The notes under the pieces were generated by a model that was not told the origin of the DNA, searched no databases, and saw only the letters and a list, made by a program, of their open reading frames with translations. Both the position numbers and the translations under genes were made by a program. Source: Prorocentrum cordatum (Eukaryota; Sar; Dinophyceae; Prorocentrales; Prorocentraceae). Taken from it: DNA of 64,000 nucleotides. The stretch lies in the NCBI GenBank assembly GCA_963575745.1, contig CAUYUJ010011225.1, positions 369,001 through 433,000 on the forward strand. The letters are read 5' to 3'. This document shows, piece after piece, positions 39,201-49,007 of the stretch (position 1 is its first letter; every line of letters starts with the position of its first letter).

Positions 39201-39855
39201 GAAACTCCCGCGAAGCCTGGGATACGGGTCGACATATCCCCTGTTAGCAGCCTTGCCAAGACAACTTGGGGCAGCCAGGGCCAGGACCACTTCTAGCATC
39301 TCCCCGCTCTCCTCCCTCGCCTGGAGCCTTTTTGGGAAGGGCCCAGGGCCGATCTGGCGGGTACTTCCCGTGCGGGAGCGGCGGTTTGGGACTCGGTGCC
39401 GGTCTGCTTGAGGTATTCTGGCAACTCTTGCGAAACGGTGTCAAGGGAGGCACGCATGGTGGCCTTGCTTCCCCGAGCGCCTATAGCGCTTGGGATGGCG
39501 CGAGCCCAAAGGGGAAATCCCTCAAGTGAGTTCCCGTCGTCGCCGCTACACTCCGTCTCAGTGCTGTTGCAGCAGTTGTGAATTATACCATCGCCAGGCG
39601 CCGCCCCCCTTACCGTCGGAGGGGGAGAAGCGATACCACCACCAGCGGGCCACCTCCACTGAGGAGGTCCAGGATTCCTCCCCGAGCTGGAGATTGGATA
39701 CGTCTCGAGCCGGACGGCGCAAAACCGAGGGACGACACTAGCAGGATTATTCCCCCAAGTTCCTCGCGGTGGTGGTGGTGCCCTTTTCTTGCCTTTCTAT
39801 AATTCTTTTGCTGGTGCGGAAGAGTCTTGGAGGATTGTGCTATCAAGAGCTTTCC
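39201..39855. other. No gene recognised
   Basis: GC-rich sequence. GAGGTCCAGGATTCCTCCCC at 39660-39685 resembles GAGGTCCACGATGCCTCCTC at 763-782, with GACTCGGAGGGAGGAGAAGCG-like context, so 39610-39760 is a second copy of a repeat near 710-870. Confidence 0.5.
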
Positions 39856-39859
39856 GCCA

Positions 39860-40492
39860 TGGTTTCGGTCGCGGTTGAATCGCGGGTGGGTCGCGGGGTG
39901 GCTCGCGGGTGGGTCGCGGGAAGCACCCCGCAGTCGCGGATAAGAGTGAGGTGGCGGTGGGGACGTCGGCAGTTTGCGAGGCTCCGAGGAGCCCGCAGCA
40001 GACGCCGAATTTTTACAAATTACACGACGAGGCCGCTGCAGGCACCGATTTTTCCTGCAGGTAATGTGGCCGGGTCGCGGGCGGGTCGCTGGTGGGTCGC
40101 GGGTGTGTCGCGGGATGGTCGCGAGGTGGGTCGCAAGCCAGGTCGCGGGTGGGTCGCAGGTTGGTCGCGGGCCAGGTCGCGGGCCAGGTCGCGGGTGGGT
40201 CGCGGGCGGGTCGCGGGTGGGTCGCGGGTGGGTCGCGGGCGGGTCGCGGAGTGGGTCGGGGGGGGGGGCGCGGGTGGGTCGCGGGGTGGGTCGCGGGTGT
40301 GTTGCTGGTGGGTCGCGAGTGGGTTGCCAGTGTGTAGCGGATGGGTCGTTGGCCGGTTCGCGGGTAGGACGACGACCACAAACAACATTAATAATTTCGG
40401 CATCAACAGCAACACCACCACCGATAACAACAACATTCATATTAGCATTAACAGCAACAATATCAACACCAACAACAAAAGCAATCATCATT
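39860..40492 (+). mobile_element. GCGACCCACC minisatellite element, copy 2
   Basis: The reverse orientation of 10025-10740. A head with GGGACGTCGGCAGTTTGCGA is followed by a GGTCGCGGGTG minisatellite at 40065-40365, then an AAC/CAA-rich tail to 40490. The order head, minisatellite, AAC tail is kept in copy 3 (61930). Confidence 0.75.
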
Positions 40493-40497
40493 TTAAT

Positions 40498-41347
40498 TGA
40501 ATCGCTTCGCTCATTCCGCCGGCCCGTGATATGGCATCGCTGGTTTTTGTCTGTGTGTTCGTTGCCCATGTTGCGCTCTTGGGGGCGGGTGTCGTTCGGA
40601 CGCGTTGCGTGGGGAGTTTTGATGGTGAAGCAGTTCCCTGGGGTCGTCTCTCGATGGGGCGAAATAGAGTCGTCGTCAAGATGCTTCTTTGGGGGGCCTC
40701 TTGGGGTCTGTTGAGAGGCCGTTCGGGGGCGCCTGGGAGACAAGTTTGAAGCCTTCTGGGGCTTCTTTTGGGCCTCCTGGGAGTCTCCTGGGGCCTCTTG
40801 GCGACATCTTGGGGCCTCTTGGAGGCCTCTTGGGGCCTCTTTGGGACCTCCTGGGCGCCTTCTGGGACGGAGGGCTCCATTTTTGAGTTCTCGGTATCCC
40901 TCCTGAGTCCCTCTTGGGCCCGTCTTGGGCCTCTTGGTCCGTCTTGGGCGGCACTTGGGCCGTCTTGAGGGCTCTCTTGGGTCGTTTCGGCGCCGTCTTG
41001 GGAGCTTCGTGGGCCGTCTTGGAGCGGTCTTGGGGGCCTCTTGGGCCGTCTTGGAGCGTCCGGAAGCCGAAAAAGGCAGAACACAAAAAACATCGAAAAC
41101 ACCAATGAAAATCAACGATTTTGGCCTCTTGGGGCTCTCTTCGGAGGCCTCTTGGAAGGCTCTTGGGGCGTCTTGGAGGCCTCTTGGGCTGTCTTGGGGG
41201 CCTTTTGGGCCGGCTTGGGGTCATCTTCGGCGTCTTCGAGCGCTCTTTGGGCGTCTCGGGGGCCTCTTGGGCAGTCTTGGGGGCCTCTTGGGGCACTCTG
41301 AGCGCGCTCTGGGGAGCCTGAGAGGCCGCACCCAGAAGAAAAACCAT
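40498..41347 (+). mobile_element. CTTGGG-type retroposon-like element, long copy
   Basis: It starts TGAATCGCTTCGCTCATTCC and ends GGCCGCACCCAGAAGAAAAACC. For its first 780 bases it is nearly identical to 17666-18470, and it then extends about 70 bp further to the end shared with 6314-6574. The right end probably marks the full-length 3' terminus. No target duplication was found here. Confidence 0.8.
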
Positions 41348-41655
41348 CTCTGAGTAGACTTGGTCGGGCGGCGGTCGGGCGGCGACCGGGCGGCGACCGG
41401 GCGTTGGTCGGGGTACTTTTCGCCGGGGGACCCCCAGGGGCCGCCCCGCGCGCGCGAACTAGAAATACTGTTAATACTGTTAACCAGTTACCGGAGATCT
41501 TAGCACGCCCTGGCCCGTTGGGCCGGCGAATATTATTCTCTCTTATTGGCACGGGTGCTTTGGATTCTGTATACCCCAACCCTCGAGACCCGCCCACTTC
41601 GTCTTCGATCGCACCCCCTTTCGGGTTGAATATCTTCCTCGTCGGCCTCTGACTG
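41348..41655. other. No gene recognised
   Basis: GGCGGTCGGGCGGCGACCGG short repeats, then a stretch TGTATACCCCAACCCTCGA that resembles 62200-62225 (CGTATATCCCAAACCCTCGA, CCGCCC, TTCGGCTTCGATC). So part of it is a low-copy repeat. Confidence 0.5.
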
Positions 41656-41659
41656 AAGT

Positions 41660-42167
41660 GCGAGGAACTCGTGCGAGAGCGCCGTTCCTGACTTCGGAGG
41701 CCTTTCTGGCCAGGCCAGGGGCTTTCGGAATACATTGATATATCGAACGGGAATGTTTGTCGCCGTGTCTAGGCCTCCACCGATTCGTTCAAATTACGAG
41801 CAACTCTGGAGCGAGAGCGCCACTCTTCAGTTCGGGGGCCTCTCTGGCAAGGGCCTCTGCGAATACATCTTGCGAAAGCATCGAACGAGAGCCCTTGTCG
41901 TCGTAGTTGGGCCTCCACCAATTTGATTGAATCACGAGAAAGTCTCGAGTGAGAGCGCCGTTCCTGGGTCCTGGGGCCTTCATGGACAGGGGTTTTCGGA
42001 GTAAAGCGTGAGGAAGTATCGAGCAGGAGCCCTTGTCGTCGTGGCTGGGCCTCCGCCAAATTTGATTGATCTGCGAGAAATGCTCGAACGAGGGCGTGTT
42101 CCTGACTTCGTGGGGCCTCTCTGGCCAAGGCATCTCGGGGTTAGGTGTGAGGAGGTATCGAGCGGGA
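41660..42167 (+). repeat. 139-bp tandem repeat array, truncated by gap
   Basis: Units carry GAGAGCGCCGTTCCTGAC-type starts at 41674, 41813, 41952 and 42090, spaced about 139 bp. Each includes CGAGAGCCCTTGTCGTCGT and GGGCCTCCACCAATTTGATT. Divergence between units is moderate. The array runs directly into the N gap, so it is probably longer in the genome. A single relic is at 62520-62640. Confidence 0.85.
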
Positions 42168-42267
42168 NNNNNNNNNNNNNNNNNNNNNNNNNNNNNNNNN
42201 NNNNNNNNNNNNNNNNNNNNNNNNNNNNNNNNNNNNNNNNNNNNNNNNNNNNNNNNNNNNNNNNNNN
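42168..42267. other. Assembly gap of exactly 100 N
   Basis: A run of 100 N, a conventional scaffold placeholder whose true length is unknown. It lies at the end of a tandem array and the start of an inverted-repeat element. Frames drawn through it are meaningless. Confidence 1.
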
Positions 42268-42452
42268 GGCCTGTCCCTCTACGGGAGGAATATTCCAAAA
42301 TAGTCCCAAAATAATATGGGGACGACTTTTGGATTATCTTTAACCATTTTCGGGCATTTCTGGGTTTTCAGCTATTTTCTGTTTTTTTTTGGGGGGGTAT
42401 TCTTAATTTCTCGTCCAAGATGCCCCTGTAGGAGGACAGGCCCGTCTTAACC
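42268..42452 (+). mobile_element. Inverted-repeat element, family I, copy 3 (left tip in gap)
   Basis: It begins GGCCTGTCCCTCTACGGG at the gap edge and ends GTAGGAGGACAGGCCCGTCTTAA. The core GGAATATTCCAAAATAGTCC is the best preserved in the family. The outermost left bases are lost in the gap. Confidence 0.8.
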
Positions 42453-42459
42453 CGAGCCG

Positions 42460-42535
42460 TTTTTGACGGTTCTGGGCCTGGCCAGGGCCCCCAGAGGCAG
42501 AAAGTAGCCGAAAATTTCCCGTCGTGATCTTTCCA
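42460..42535 (+). repeat. Dispersed repeat A fragment
   Basis: CGTTTTTGACGGTTCTGGG, GGGCCCCCAGAGGC and TCCCGTCGTGATCTTT match the commonest dispersed family in this window (see 55030-55205 for a fuller copy). Confidence 0.7.
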
Positions 42536-42554
42536 CACCTCGAGGGGGTCTGCG

Positions 42555-42750
42555 CTTGGGAAAAGTCCGACGCTCCCAGATCATTGGATGCCAGATTTGT
42601 GCGGTCGCGATTGGTAGCGGCCGATGGGCACTCCAAATCGGTCGCGACGGATCTCGACCGATCCCCAAATCGGTCGCGACCGATACCAGAATTTGAAGCA
42701 AAATCAGTAGCGACCGATCTCGTCGGTCGCGACTAGGAAATTCCAGAACG
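42555..42750 (-). repeat. GGTCGCGACC palindrome-rich dispersed repeat, copy 3
   Basis: It begins CTCCCAGATCATTGGATGCC and ends CTAGGAAATTCCAGAACGG. Orientation is opposite to copy 1. Confidence 0.75.
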
Positions 42751-42895
42751 GTGGGGGCGTTGGCCAAGGAATGTGCCCAGGAGGCTCCAGACCCTGGATG
42801 ATTCCTTATCTAATCAGGGCGGCGGTGATATCCATGGACGATCCACAATGAAAGTTCCACTGGCTTCCAGACCCTGGGTTCCTTGTCCAAGCGTT
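42751..42895 (+). repeat. GGGGGCGTTGG-type dispersed repeat
   Basis: It carries GGGGGCGTTGGCCAAGGAAT, CCAGACCCTGG, GGCGGCGGTGATATCCATGG. It matches 27240-27390 and 51965-52105. Confidence 0.7.
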
Positions 42896-43415
42896 CCTCG
42901 CCCAAAGGCCACAAATCTCCAGTAGTGGTTTCTTCCGACGCGATCGTGCTTGGGTCGAAAGTGTCCCAGTCACGAGAACTCGAGTGTCCAATGACCAGGG
43001 CCGCAGGCATCTCCAAATCCAGCGCCCAAAACAAACATCCAACACGTAGGCCTTCGCAGTTTTTCCGGCTTCCAGGGGCCCGCAGGGAGCCTCCTTGCGG
43101 GCCGTCGGCGCGAACGACGCAGGATGACGAGCCGGCCCTTCTTCTCCTCCTCCTCCTCCTCCTCCTCCTCCTCCTCCTCTTCCTCCTCCTCCTGGGGAAG
43201 GGGCCGGGACTTCCTGGGGCCCCGACTTGAGAAGTCAGGGCGTCGGATGTTTGGGCCTGCGCCCGACAAGTTCCCGCCAGGGCCGCGGCCCGGCCGCTTC
43301 GCCTGGCCCGCAGCCCTCCGCCAGCCTGCCGGGCCCGCAGCCCGCCGCCGGGCCGCACCTGCCGCCCGCGCCCCTCCCCGCGGCGGCGGAGCTCGTGGGC
43401 GAAACTCGGCGGCGA
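42896..43415. other. No gene recognised; short CCT array
   Basis: It includes a repeat-A-like stretch on the minus strand (43060-43130), a (CCT)n array at 43141-43195, and CCGGGCCCGCAGCC-rich DNA. Frames are compositional. Confidence 0.5.
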
Positions 43416-43419
43416 GCCT

Positions 43420-43516
43420 GGGGCGATGGTGATGATGATGGTGCTGATGATGCTGATGATGATGATGATGGTGATGCTGCTGCTGCTGATGATGATGATA
43501 ATGATGACGATGATGC

Positions 43517-43551
<35 letters not shown>

Positions 43552-43964
43552 GTGATGGTGATGGTGATGGTGATGGTGTATGATGATGATGACGATGCCG
43601 ATTACGCTTGATGATGATGATGATGATGAGATGAAGAGATGAGTGGACTGGGATGACGATGACGATACTGGATGGTGATGTGGATGAGGATGATGACTGA
43701 GCTGACATATATTCTGACAGTCTGGAGTGATGTCGGATGCTGACATGATGCTGGTGTGGTGCTGGTGGGTGTAGACTGGTGATGATGATGCTATTGCCGA
43801 TGACGACTGCCGATGACTATGCTGCTGCTGATGCCGCTGACCGTAAATGCTGATGATGCTGATGATGATGATTGCTGATGCTGCTGCTGATGATGATGCT
43901 GATGATGTGATGACTGCTTATGATGCTGCTGACTGCTGCTGCTGATGGCTTGACGCTTACAGCT

Positions 43965-44028
<64 letters not shown>

Positions 44029-44030
44029 GA
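43420..44030. repeat. (GAT)n and GACGAT arrays
   Basis: GAT/ATG units with GCT, GGT and CTG interruptions, ending in ten copies of GACGAT (43970-44028). The poly-Asp, poly-Met and poly-His frames are artefacts. Confidence 0.95.
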
Positions 44031-44199
44031 TGCGGCGTCGGGGGGCGATGTATGGCCACCGCCCCTGTCCGCGTGCGCTGTGCCTGCGGACCAGCTGTTT
44101 TGCGGGGGTGGCGTACAAACGTGGCCGGAGATCCCTGTGGCCGGAGATTAAAAAACATTCGGGCGGTTCGGGGGGGTACTTTATTATCGCCCGCACGCG

Positions 44200-44400
44200 G
44201 TTACGCTTGCGGGGTAGACTTTTGGGAATCTGGTCTGGCTCCGAACAAAAAAAAACGCGCTCTCAGAGCAGATCGGTCTGCCCTCCCTGCGCGCGGGAGG
44301 GTCGGAGACCAGCGCGCCGAGACACGGGGCCGGCCTTGGTTCTGGCCCTCGGGGGGGGGGGCCCTTGTCGCCGCCACGGCTGGACGCAGCCCTGGAAACT
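44200..44400 (+). repeat. Dispersed repeat M (A-tract + GCTCTCAGAGC), copy 1
   Basis: ACGCTTGCGGGGTAGA, a run of nine A, CGCTCTCAGAGCAGATCGG, then CCTCCCTGCGCGCGGGAGGG (a stem-loop) and CGGGGGGGGGG. The copy at 45330-45510 is nearly identical, with a ten-A tract. A partial copy is at 46108-46190. Confidence 0.8.
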
Positions 44401-44422
44401 GTCGGAGGTGGACAGACCTCCT

Positions 44423-44603
44423 ACTCCTGATTTCGTAATAAAGGGAGGGGGGTCTCATTTCGGGGGGGGGTCTCTTCCAGGCTATCTTGGAGGGCCTGGG
44501 GGGGTCTGGGGACGATGTTTTGGAGGGTTCTCCCACGGGGGAGGTCTGAAATGGCTTGTCTTGGAGGGTCCAGACCCCCTCCCTTTTTTACGAAATCTGG
44601 AGT
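44423..44603. mobile_element. Inverted-repeat element, family VI
   Basis: 181 bp. The terminal inverted repeats are ACTCCTGATTTCGTAATAAA... and ...TTTTTTACGAAATCTGGAGT, continuing through AGGGAGGGGG. The interior has two further TTGGAGGG(C/T)CC units. No coding capacity. Single copy in this window. Confidence 0.75.
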
Positions 44604-44892
44604 ACCCTGACACGTCGATTTGTGAATTGGCCGTGTTCGGTTCGCGAGAGGGCGTCGCGGCCGTTGTTCTTGCGGGTCCAGATGCGTCGGTTTGGGTCCC
44701 AGGTCGTTTTCCCTAAAGGGAGGTTTACTAAAGGGAGGCTTGGTCACCGCCGACAGGTGCCATGTTTGTCCACAATGCCCCGCTCCGCGGCCCTGCGCTG
44801 GACCAGCTTGGTGCGTGGGCGACGCTCGGCGGCGAGCCTGCACGGAGAGCAAAGAGCGACCTACTCTGTGAGCGTGCTTTTTTAAAAGTCGG

Positions 44893-45061
44893 ATCCTCCT
44901 CCTCCTCCTCCCCCTCCTCCTCCTCCTCCTCCTCCTCGTCCTCCTCGTCCTCCTCGTCCTCCTCCCCTCCTCCTCCTCCTCCTCCCTCCTCCTCCTCCTT
45001 CCTCCTCCTCCCCTTCGCGTCCTCCTCCTCCTCCCTCCTCCTCCTCCTCCTCCTCCTCCTC

Positions 45062-45092
<31 letters not shown>

Positions 45093-45110
45093 TCCTCCCC
45101 CTCCCACTCG
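44893..45110. repeat. (CCT)n microsatellite
   Basis: CCT units with CGT and CTT interruptions. Confidence 0.96.
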
Positions 45111-45156
45111 CCCGACGCCACCAGGAAGGCTGGGGGGGGCGTGCTTCACGCCAGTC

Positions 45157-45325
45157 GTTGAAAGTAGGTATTTCTGGATTCCCAGATCCCAAATGTACTT
45201 CAAGCGCCTTCCCACTTCAAGAATCGACATGCCTCGGCTCTGCTCTGTTATTCCCTGGGGGCGGCCTGGACGCCATCAACTTCATCCGCCTTCCTGCTTC
45301 ATGTTTTTGTTACCTGCTTCTTCCG
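45157..45325 (+). repeat. Dispersed repeat L (GTTGAAAGTAG), copy 1
   Basis: It shares GTTGAAAGTAG, AAGCGCCTTCC-ACTTCA, GGGGGCGG-CTGGACGCC and TTCTTCCGACCGA with 55413-55578. Confidence 0.7.
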
Positions 45326-45329
45326 ACCG

Positions 45330-45510
45330 ACGTGTACGCTTGCGGGGTAGATGTTTGGGAATGGCTCCGACAAAAAAAAAACGCTCTCAGAGCAGATCGG
45401 TCTGCCCTCCCTGCGCGCGGGAGGGTCGGAGGCCAGCGCGCCGAGACGCGGGGTCGGCCCTGGTTCTGGCCCTCGGGGGGGGGGGGGCCCTTGTCGTCGC
45501 CACGGCTGGA
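45330..45510 (+). repeat. Dispersed repeat M, copy 2
   Basis: Nearly the same as 44200-44400: ACGCTTGCGGGGTAGATG, an A-tract, CGCTCTCAGAGCAGATCGG, and the CCCTCCC/GGGAGGG stem. Confidence 0.8.
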
Positions 45511-45529
45511 CCAAGGGCCAGGGCTCGTC

Positions 45530-45740
45530 TCGACTCCTCCGATTCGATCCGATTCGATTTCGATGGCTTCCGATTACGATTCGATTCGATCTGGGATTCC
45601 GATTTGAGTTCCGATTTCTTACTGGAGGCATACTAGCCTGCCGATTTCTGTCGATCCGACTTTTCCCGACTCAGCTGCCGATTTCCGACGATCCGATTCA
45701 TGTCGATCGCCGATCCGACTTGTCGATCCGATCCTGGGCT
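45530..45740. repeat. GATTCGATCCGA-type short repeats
   Basis: Degenerate GATTCGATTCGATC and CCGATTTC words over about 200 bases. Confidence 0.8.
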
Positions 45741-45743
45741 CTC

Positions 45744-45900
45744 CTGAAGGGCGCCCTCGAGGGCGCGAAGTCATCCGCGCTTCGCGGTTCGGCTCCGATT
45801 CCTCCTCAGCCTCCTCTTCTTCCCTGGGAGGCGGCGCGAGAGCGCGGAGTGATTCGCACTTCGCGCTCCGCGCAGCGCGAAGCGCGAAGTTGGGAGGCCT
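45744..45900. repeat. GCGCGAAGT inverted-repeat element, family VII, copy 1
   Basis: GAGGGCGCGAAGTCATCCGC at the left is partly inverted with CAGCGCGAAGCGCGAAGTTG at the right. A better copy is at 58062-58223. Confidence 0.65.
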
Positions 45901-45904
45901 TGCT

Positions 45905-46435
45905 TACGGCCTTTGTTGAGCCGTCTCCCTACTCCCCAGTATTCCCTCGAGACTAAGGAGGAATTTCGGAGTATCGTCAAAGAGACCCTGAAGCAGACGC
46001 TCGGTTGCGATGTTGTGCACTTCCGGTACGCGGACGACAGAGTCCGGCAAAACACAAGCCAGTACTTGTTGGTATTCCATTCCGTTCTGGGCCTGGATGA
46101 CCTTGATACCAGGGCGGGCCCTCGGGGGGGGGGGATGTGTGGGGGGGGAGGGCCTTTGTCGCCACGGCAGGACGCAGCTCTGGAAGGCTGACTGGTGCGT
46201 TGGGCCCGCGGGAGGGGGGTGTCCCCAGACGCCCTCGCGCCGTGAAGAAAGCACGACGGTTTTTTTTGTTCTCTGCTATGTTCGGCCTCCCGGTGCCCTC
46301 GCTGGGTCTCGGGATCGTCCCCCCAAAAAAGCGGCCGAGGATAAGGAACCGGTCCCGGGGAGGGGTCCCGACCTCTGGGGGTCGACGTTGTGGAAGAAGC
46401 ACGACGTCGTGGGTCTGGGAAGGGTGGCAAGGGGT
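45905..46435. other. No gene recognised
   Basis: It contains a partial repeat M (46108-46190) and a reverse repeat A segment (46300-46420, GACCTCTGGGGGTCGACG). Remaining frames lack domains. Confidence 0.45.
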
Positions 46436-46436
46436 G

Positions 46437-46530
46437 GAGGAGCAGAGGGGGGAGGAGGTGGAGGTGGAGGAGGAAGGACGCGAAGGAGGAGGAGAAGAAG
46501 GAGGAGAAGGAGGAGGAAGAGGGGCGGGGC
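46437..46530. repeat. (GGA)n microsatellite
   Basis: GGA units with GAA and GGT variants. Confidence 0.9.
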
Positions 46531-46751
46531 TTCTCTCAGCAGAAGGCGGCGGGCCTTCTAAGAGGCCCTGCTGCCCTCTGAGAGAGTCTTCTGCGCCTAC
46601 GGGGAAGGCCCTGGAAACTGACTCGGAAGGCCCTCGGCCCTCCCGAGCCCTCCGAGAAAGCCCGCGCCCCTCTCGGAGGAGCGCCGCGTGAGACCACGGC
46701 GGTGAGACAGCGTTGGTCCAAATTCATTCAGAAATTGATTCCCAGGCCCCT

Positions 46752-47402
46752 TCCTCCTCCTCCTCCTCCTCCTCCTCCTCCTCCTCCTCCTCCTCCTCCT
46801 CCTCCTCCTCCTTCGCGTCCTCCTCCTTCGCGTCCTCCTCCTTCGCGTCCTCCTCCTTCCTCCTCCCTCCTCCTCCTCTCTCCTCCTCCTCCTTGCGTCC
46901 CCCTCCTTCGCGTTCACCTCTTCCTCCTCCTCCTCCTCCTCCTTCCTCCTCCTCCTCCTCCTTCGCGTCCTCCTCCTCCTTCGCGTCCTCCTCCTCCTCC
47001 TCCCTCCTCCCCTCCTCCTCCTCCCCTCCTCCTTCCCGCCTCCTTCGCGTCTCCTCCTTCGCGTCCTCCTCCTCCTCCTCCTCTCCTCTCCTCCTCCTCC
47101 TCCTCCCTCCTCCTTCGCGTCCCCCTCCTTCGCGTTCACCTCTTCCTCCTCCTCCTCCTCCTCCTCCTCCGCCTCCTCCTCCTCCTCCTCCCTCTCCTCC
47201 TCCTCCCTCGCGTCCTCCTCCTCCTTCGCGTCCTCCTCCTTCCTCCTCCTCCTCCTCCTCCTCCTCCTCCTCCTCCTCCTCCTCCTCCTCCTCCTCCTCC
47301 TCCTCCTCCTCCTCCTCCTCCTCCTCCTCCTCCTCCTCCTCCTCCTCCTCCTCCTCCTCCTCCTCCTCCTCCTCCTCCTCCTCCTCCTCCTCCTCCTCCT
47401 CC
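46752..47402. repeat. (CCT)n array with TTCGCGT interruptions
   Basis: About 650 bases. The left two thirds is punctuated by CTCCTTCGCGTCCTCC blocks; the right third (47245-47402) is pure CCT. The pattern suggests an older interrupted array beside a recently expanded one. Confidence 0.97.
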
Positions 47403-47510
47403 CCCCCTCACGTTCCCCCCAGGCGCGCCGCCGAGGCTCGCGCCCAGGTGAAAAATCGGGGCGGAGGTGTCTGGCCGTCTTCGGCCCAACGGGGGGCCCT
47501 AACCTGAAGT

Positions 47511-47657
47511 CGTGCCTGTCCCTCTACAGGAGGAGTATGCAAACATAGTCAAAAGATAGTCTTGGGGCGACTTTGAGATTGTTTTTAGTTTTTCGGGGGC
47601 ATTGTTGGACTCATGTCTAGTTCTCTTCCAAAGCCCGCTTGTAGGAGGACACGCCCG
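47511..47657 (+). mobile_element. Inverted-repeat element, family I, copy 4
   Basis: It begins GTCGTGCCTGTCCCTCTACA and ends GTAGGAGGACACGCCCGAC, with core AGTATGCAAACATAGTC and CTTGGGGCGACTTTGAG. No coding capacity. A short CCTAACC/CCGAACC flank similarity might be a degraded target duplication. Confidence 0.78.
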
Positions 47658-47715
47658 ACCGAACCCTTGCCGAGGCCCGGGCGCTGTCTAGAAACTGCCC
47701 GGGGCGATTCGACGA

Positions 47716-47890
47716 CTCGCAAGGGTGACCCTTCGCCGGAGTGACTTTTCGGTGCGGGCCCACTGGGGCCCCCCGATCGCCGAATGCGATGCGATAGCAG
47801 CGGCCTGCGCGCTTGGGTTTGGCCTCCTCGCGCCTCCCCAGAAGCAGCGCACCAAAGGTCACTCTTACCCAGGGTCGCTCTTGCGTGTGT
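47716..47890. mobile_element. Inverted-repeat element, family VIII, copy 1
   Basis: The left end TCGCAAGGGTGACCCTTCGC and right end AGGGTCGCTCTTGCGTGTGT are inverted. The interior holds GGGCCCACTGGGGCCCCCCG. Copies are at 48251-48416 and, truncated, at 57112. Confidence 0.7.
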
Positions 47891-48245
47891 AGCCGGAAAG
47901 CCGGCCCCGGGAAGAGGGTCGGGGCTTCGAAGGCCGCGGCCCCAGACCTCGCGACCCTCTCCCTGAGCAGTTTTTCGCCAGGGGTCCACTGCTGATGGTC
48001 CAAAGCCCTGCAACGGGCCCCAATCGGGAGCTTCGAGATGGGGGTCAGTGCAAACGGGGGTCAGCCAGAGCGCCCGATCTAGCAGGATCCTGCAGGGCCA
48101 GGGTCGCATTGCCCCGGGCTTGGGCGCAGGATCCTGCAGGATCCTGCAGAATCCTTCGTATTGCCCCGGGCTTGGGCGCAGTTCCTGCAAGGCCTGACTG
48201 CCCCGGGTGTGGACTGACCCGGGTCAGAAGATCCCCGACCCAGTC
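47891..48245 (+). repeat. CTGCAGGATCCTG-rich dispersed repeat, copy 2
   Basis: GCCGGAAAGCCGGCCCCGGG leads into GGGGTCAGTGCAAACGGGGG and CAGGATCCTGCAGGATCCTG, with TTGCCCCGGGCTTGGGCGCA twice. It matches 56585-56960 closely. Confidence 0.75.
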
Positions 48246-48250
48246 GTCTA

Positions 48251-48416
48251 TACGCAAGAGTGACCCTTCGCCAGAGTTACCTTTGGTGAGGGCCCACTGG
48301 GGCCCCCCAATCGCCGAACGCGATGCGATAGTGCGCGCGTGGGGTTGGCCCCCGCACAGCTCCCCGTAAGCCGCGCAGCAAAGGTCACTCTTGCTCAGGG
48401 TCACTCTTGCGTGTAG
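48251..48416. mobile_element. Inverted-repeat element, family VIII, copy 2
   Basis: The ends TACGCAAGAGTGACCCTTCG and CAGGGTCACTCTTGCGTGTA are inverted over about 18 bp. An extra AAAGGTCACTCTTGC half lies just inside the right end. Confidence 0.75.
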
Positions 48417-48777
48417 CCGACCCAGATGCCAAAATCGAGGAAAAGAACCGGGACTGAAAAAACATATCGTCGGAGGGTTGTCAGGAGGGAAGCAGCACAC
48501 GGACACAAGTAGTCGTCGACCCCCAGGAACAAATATAGGAAACTAGGGGAACTGGGCGGGAAGGCAAAACGCCAGAAAGCATGGGAGAATATGGGGAACC
48601 ACTCTATTCGTGTGTATGTACTCGTGTGTCCTTGGGCCCCTGCAGTCTGGGCCAGCATCCGCTGCCTCGCGGGCCGGGCCTCCGCGCCGCGACCCCGCGG
48701 GCGCGGGGCCTCTCTCCGCGGGTGCCCCGCGCGGAGCGCACGCGCGCGACCGCGCATCCGCAGGGTCGCGCCCCGGA
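48417..48777. other. No gene recognised; CpG-rich
   Basis: Very CG-rich between 48660 and 48777 (GCGCGGGGCC, CGCGCGCGACC). No domain. Confidence 0.45.
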
Positions 48778-48971
48778 GTCCAGATCTCGAGGGCGCGGGC
48801 CCAAACTCACCAGCCTCGAGCGTATCCCTATCCCTAAGATTGACACGCCAGAAGGCGAGGACAATCTCAGGGATGCGCCCTCAGAAGATGAGGGGATCCC
48901 TAAGATTGGCATCGTGATGAGGAGGTGCCCAGCATAGGGATAGTCCAGATCTCGAGGGCGCGGGCCCAAAC
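48778..48971 (+). repeat. Segment between two exact 29-bp direct repeats
   Basis: 48778-48806 and 48943-48971 are identical, each beginning GTCCAGATCTCGAGGGCGCG. Within lie TATCCCTATCCCTAAG and ATAGGGATA, which are weakly inverted. It could be an insertion with a long target duplication or a tandem duplication remnant. Confidence 0.75.
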
Positions 48972-49007
48972 CCCGACGCCATGATTGTTCGTAACGTCGA
49001 CCCCCAG

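Noticed and set aside
41789-42343. ORFs spanning the N run
   Set aside because: They are translations across an assembly gap of unknown length.
43420-44030. Poly-Asp/poly-His/poly-Met proteins
   Set aside because: Frames through a GAT array; no flanking coding sequence.
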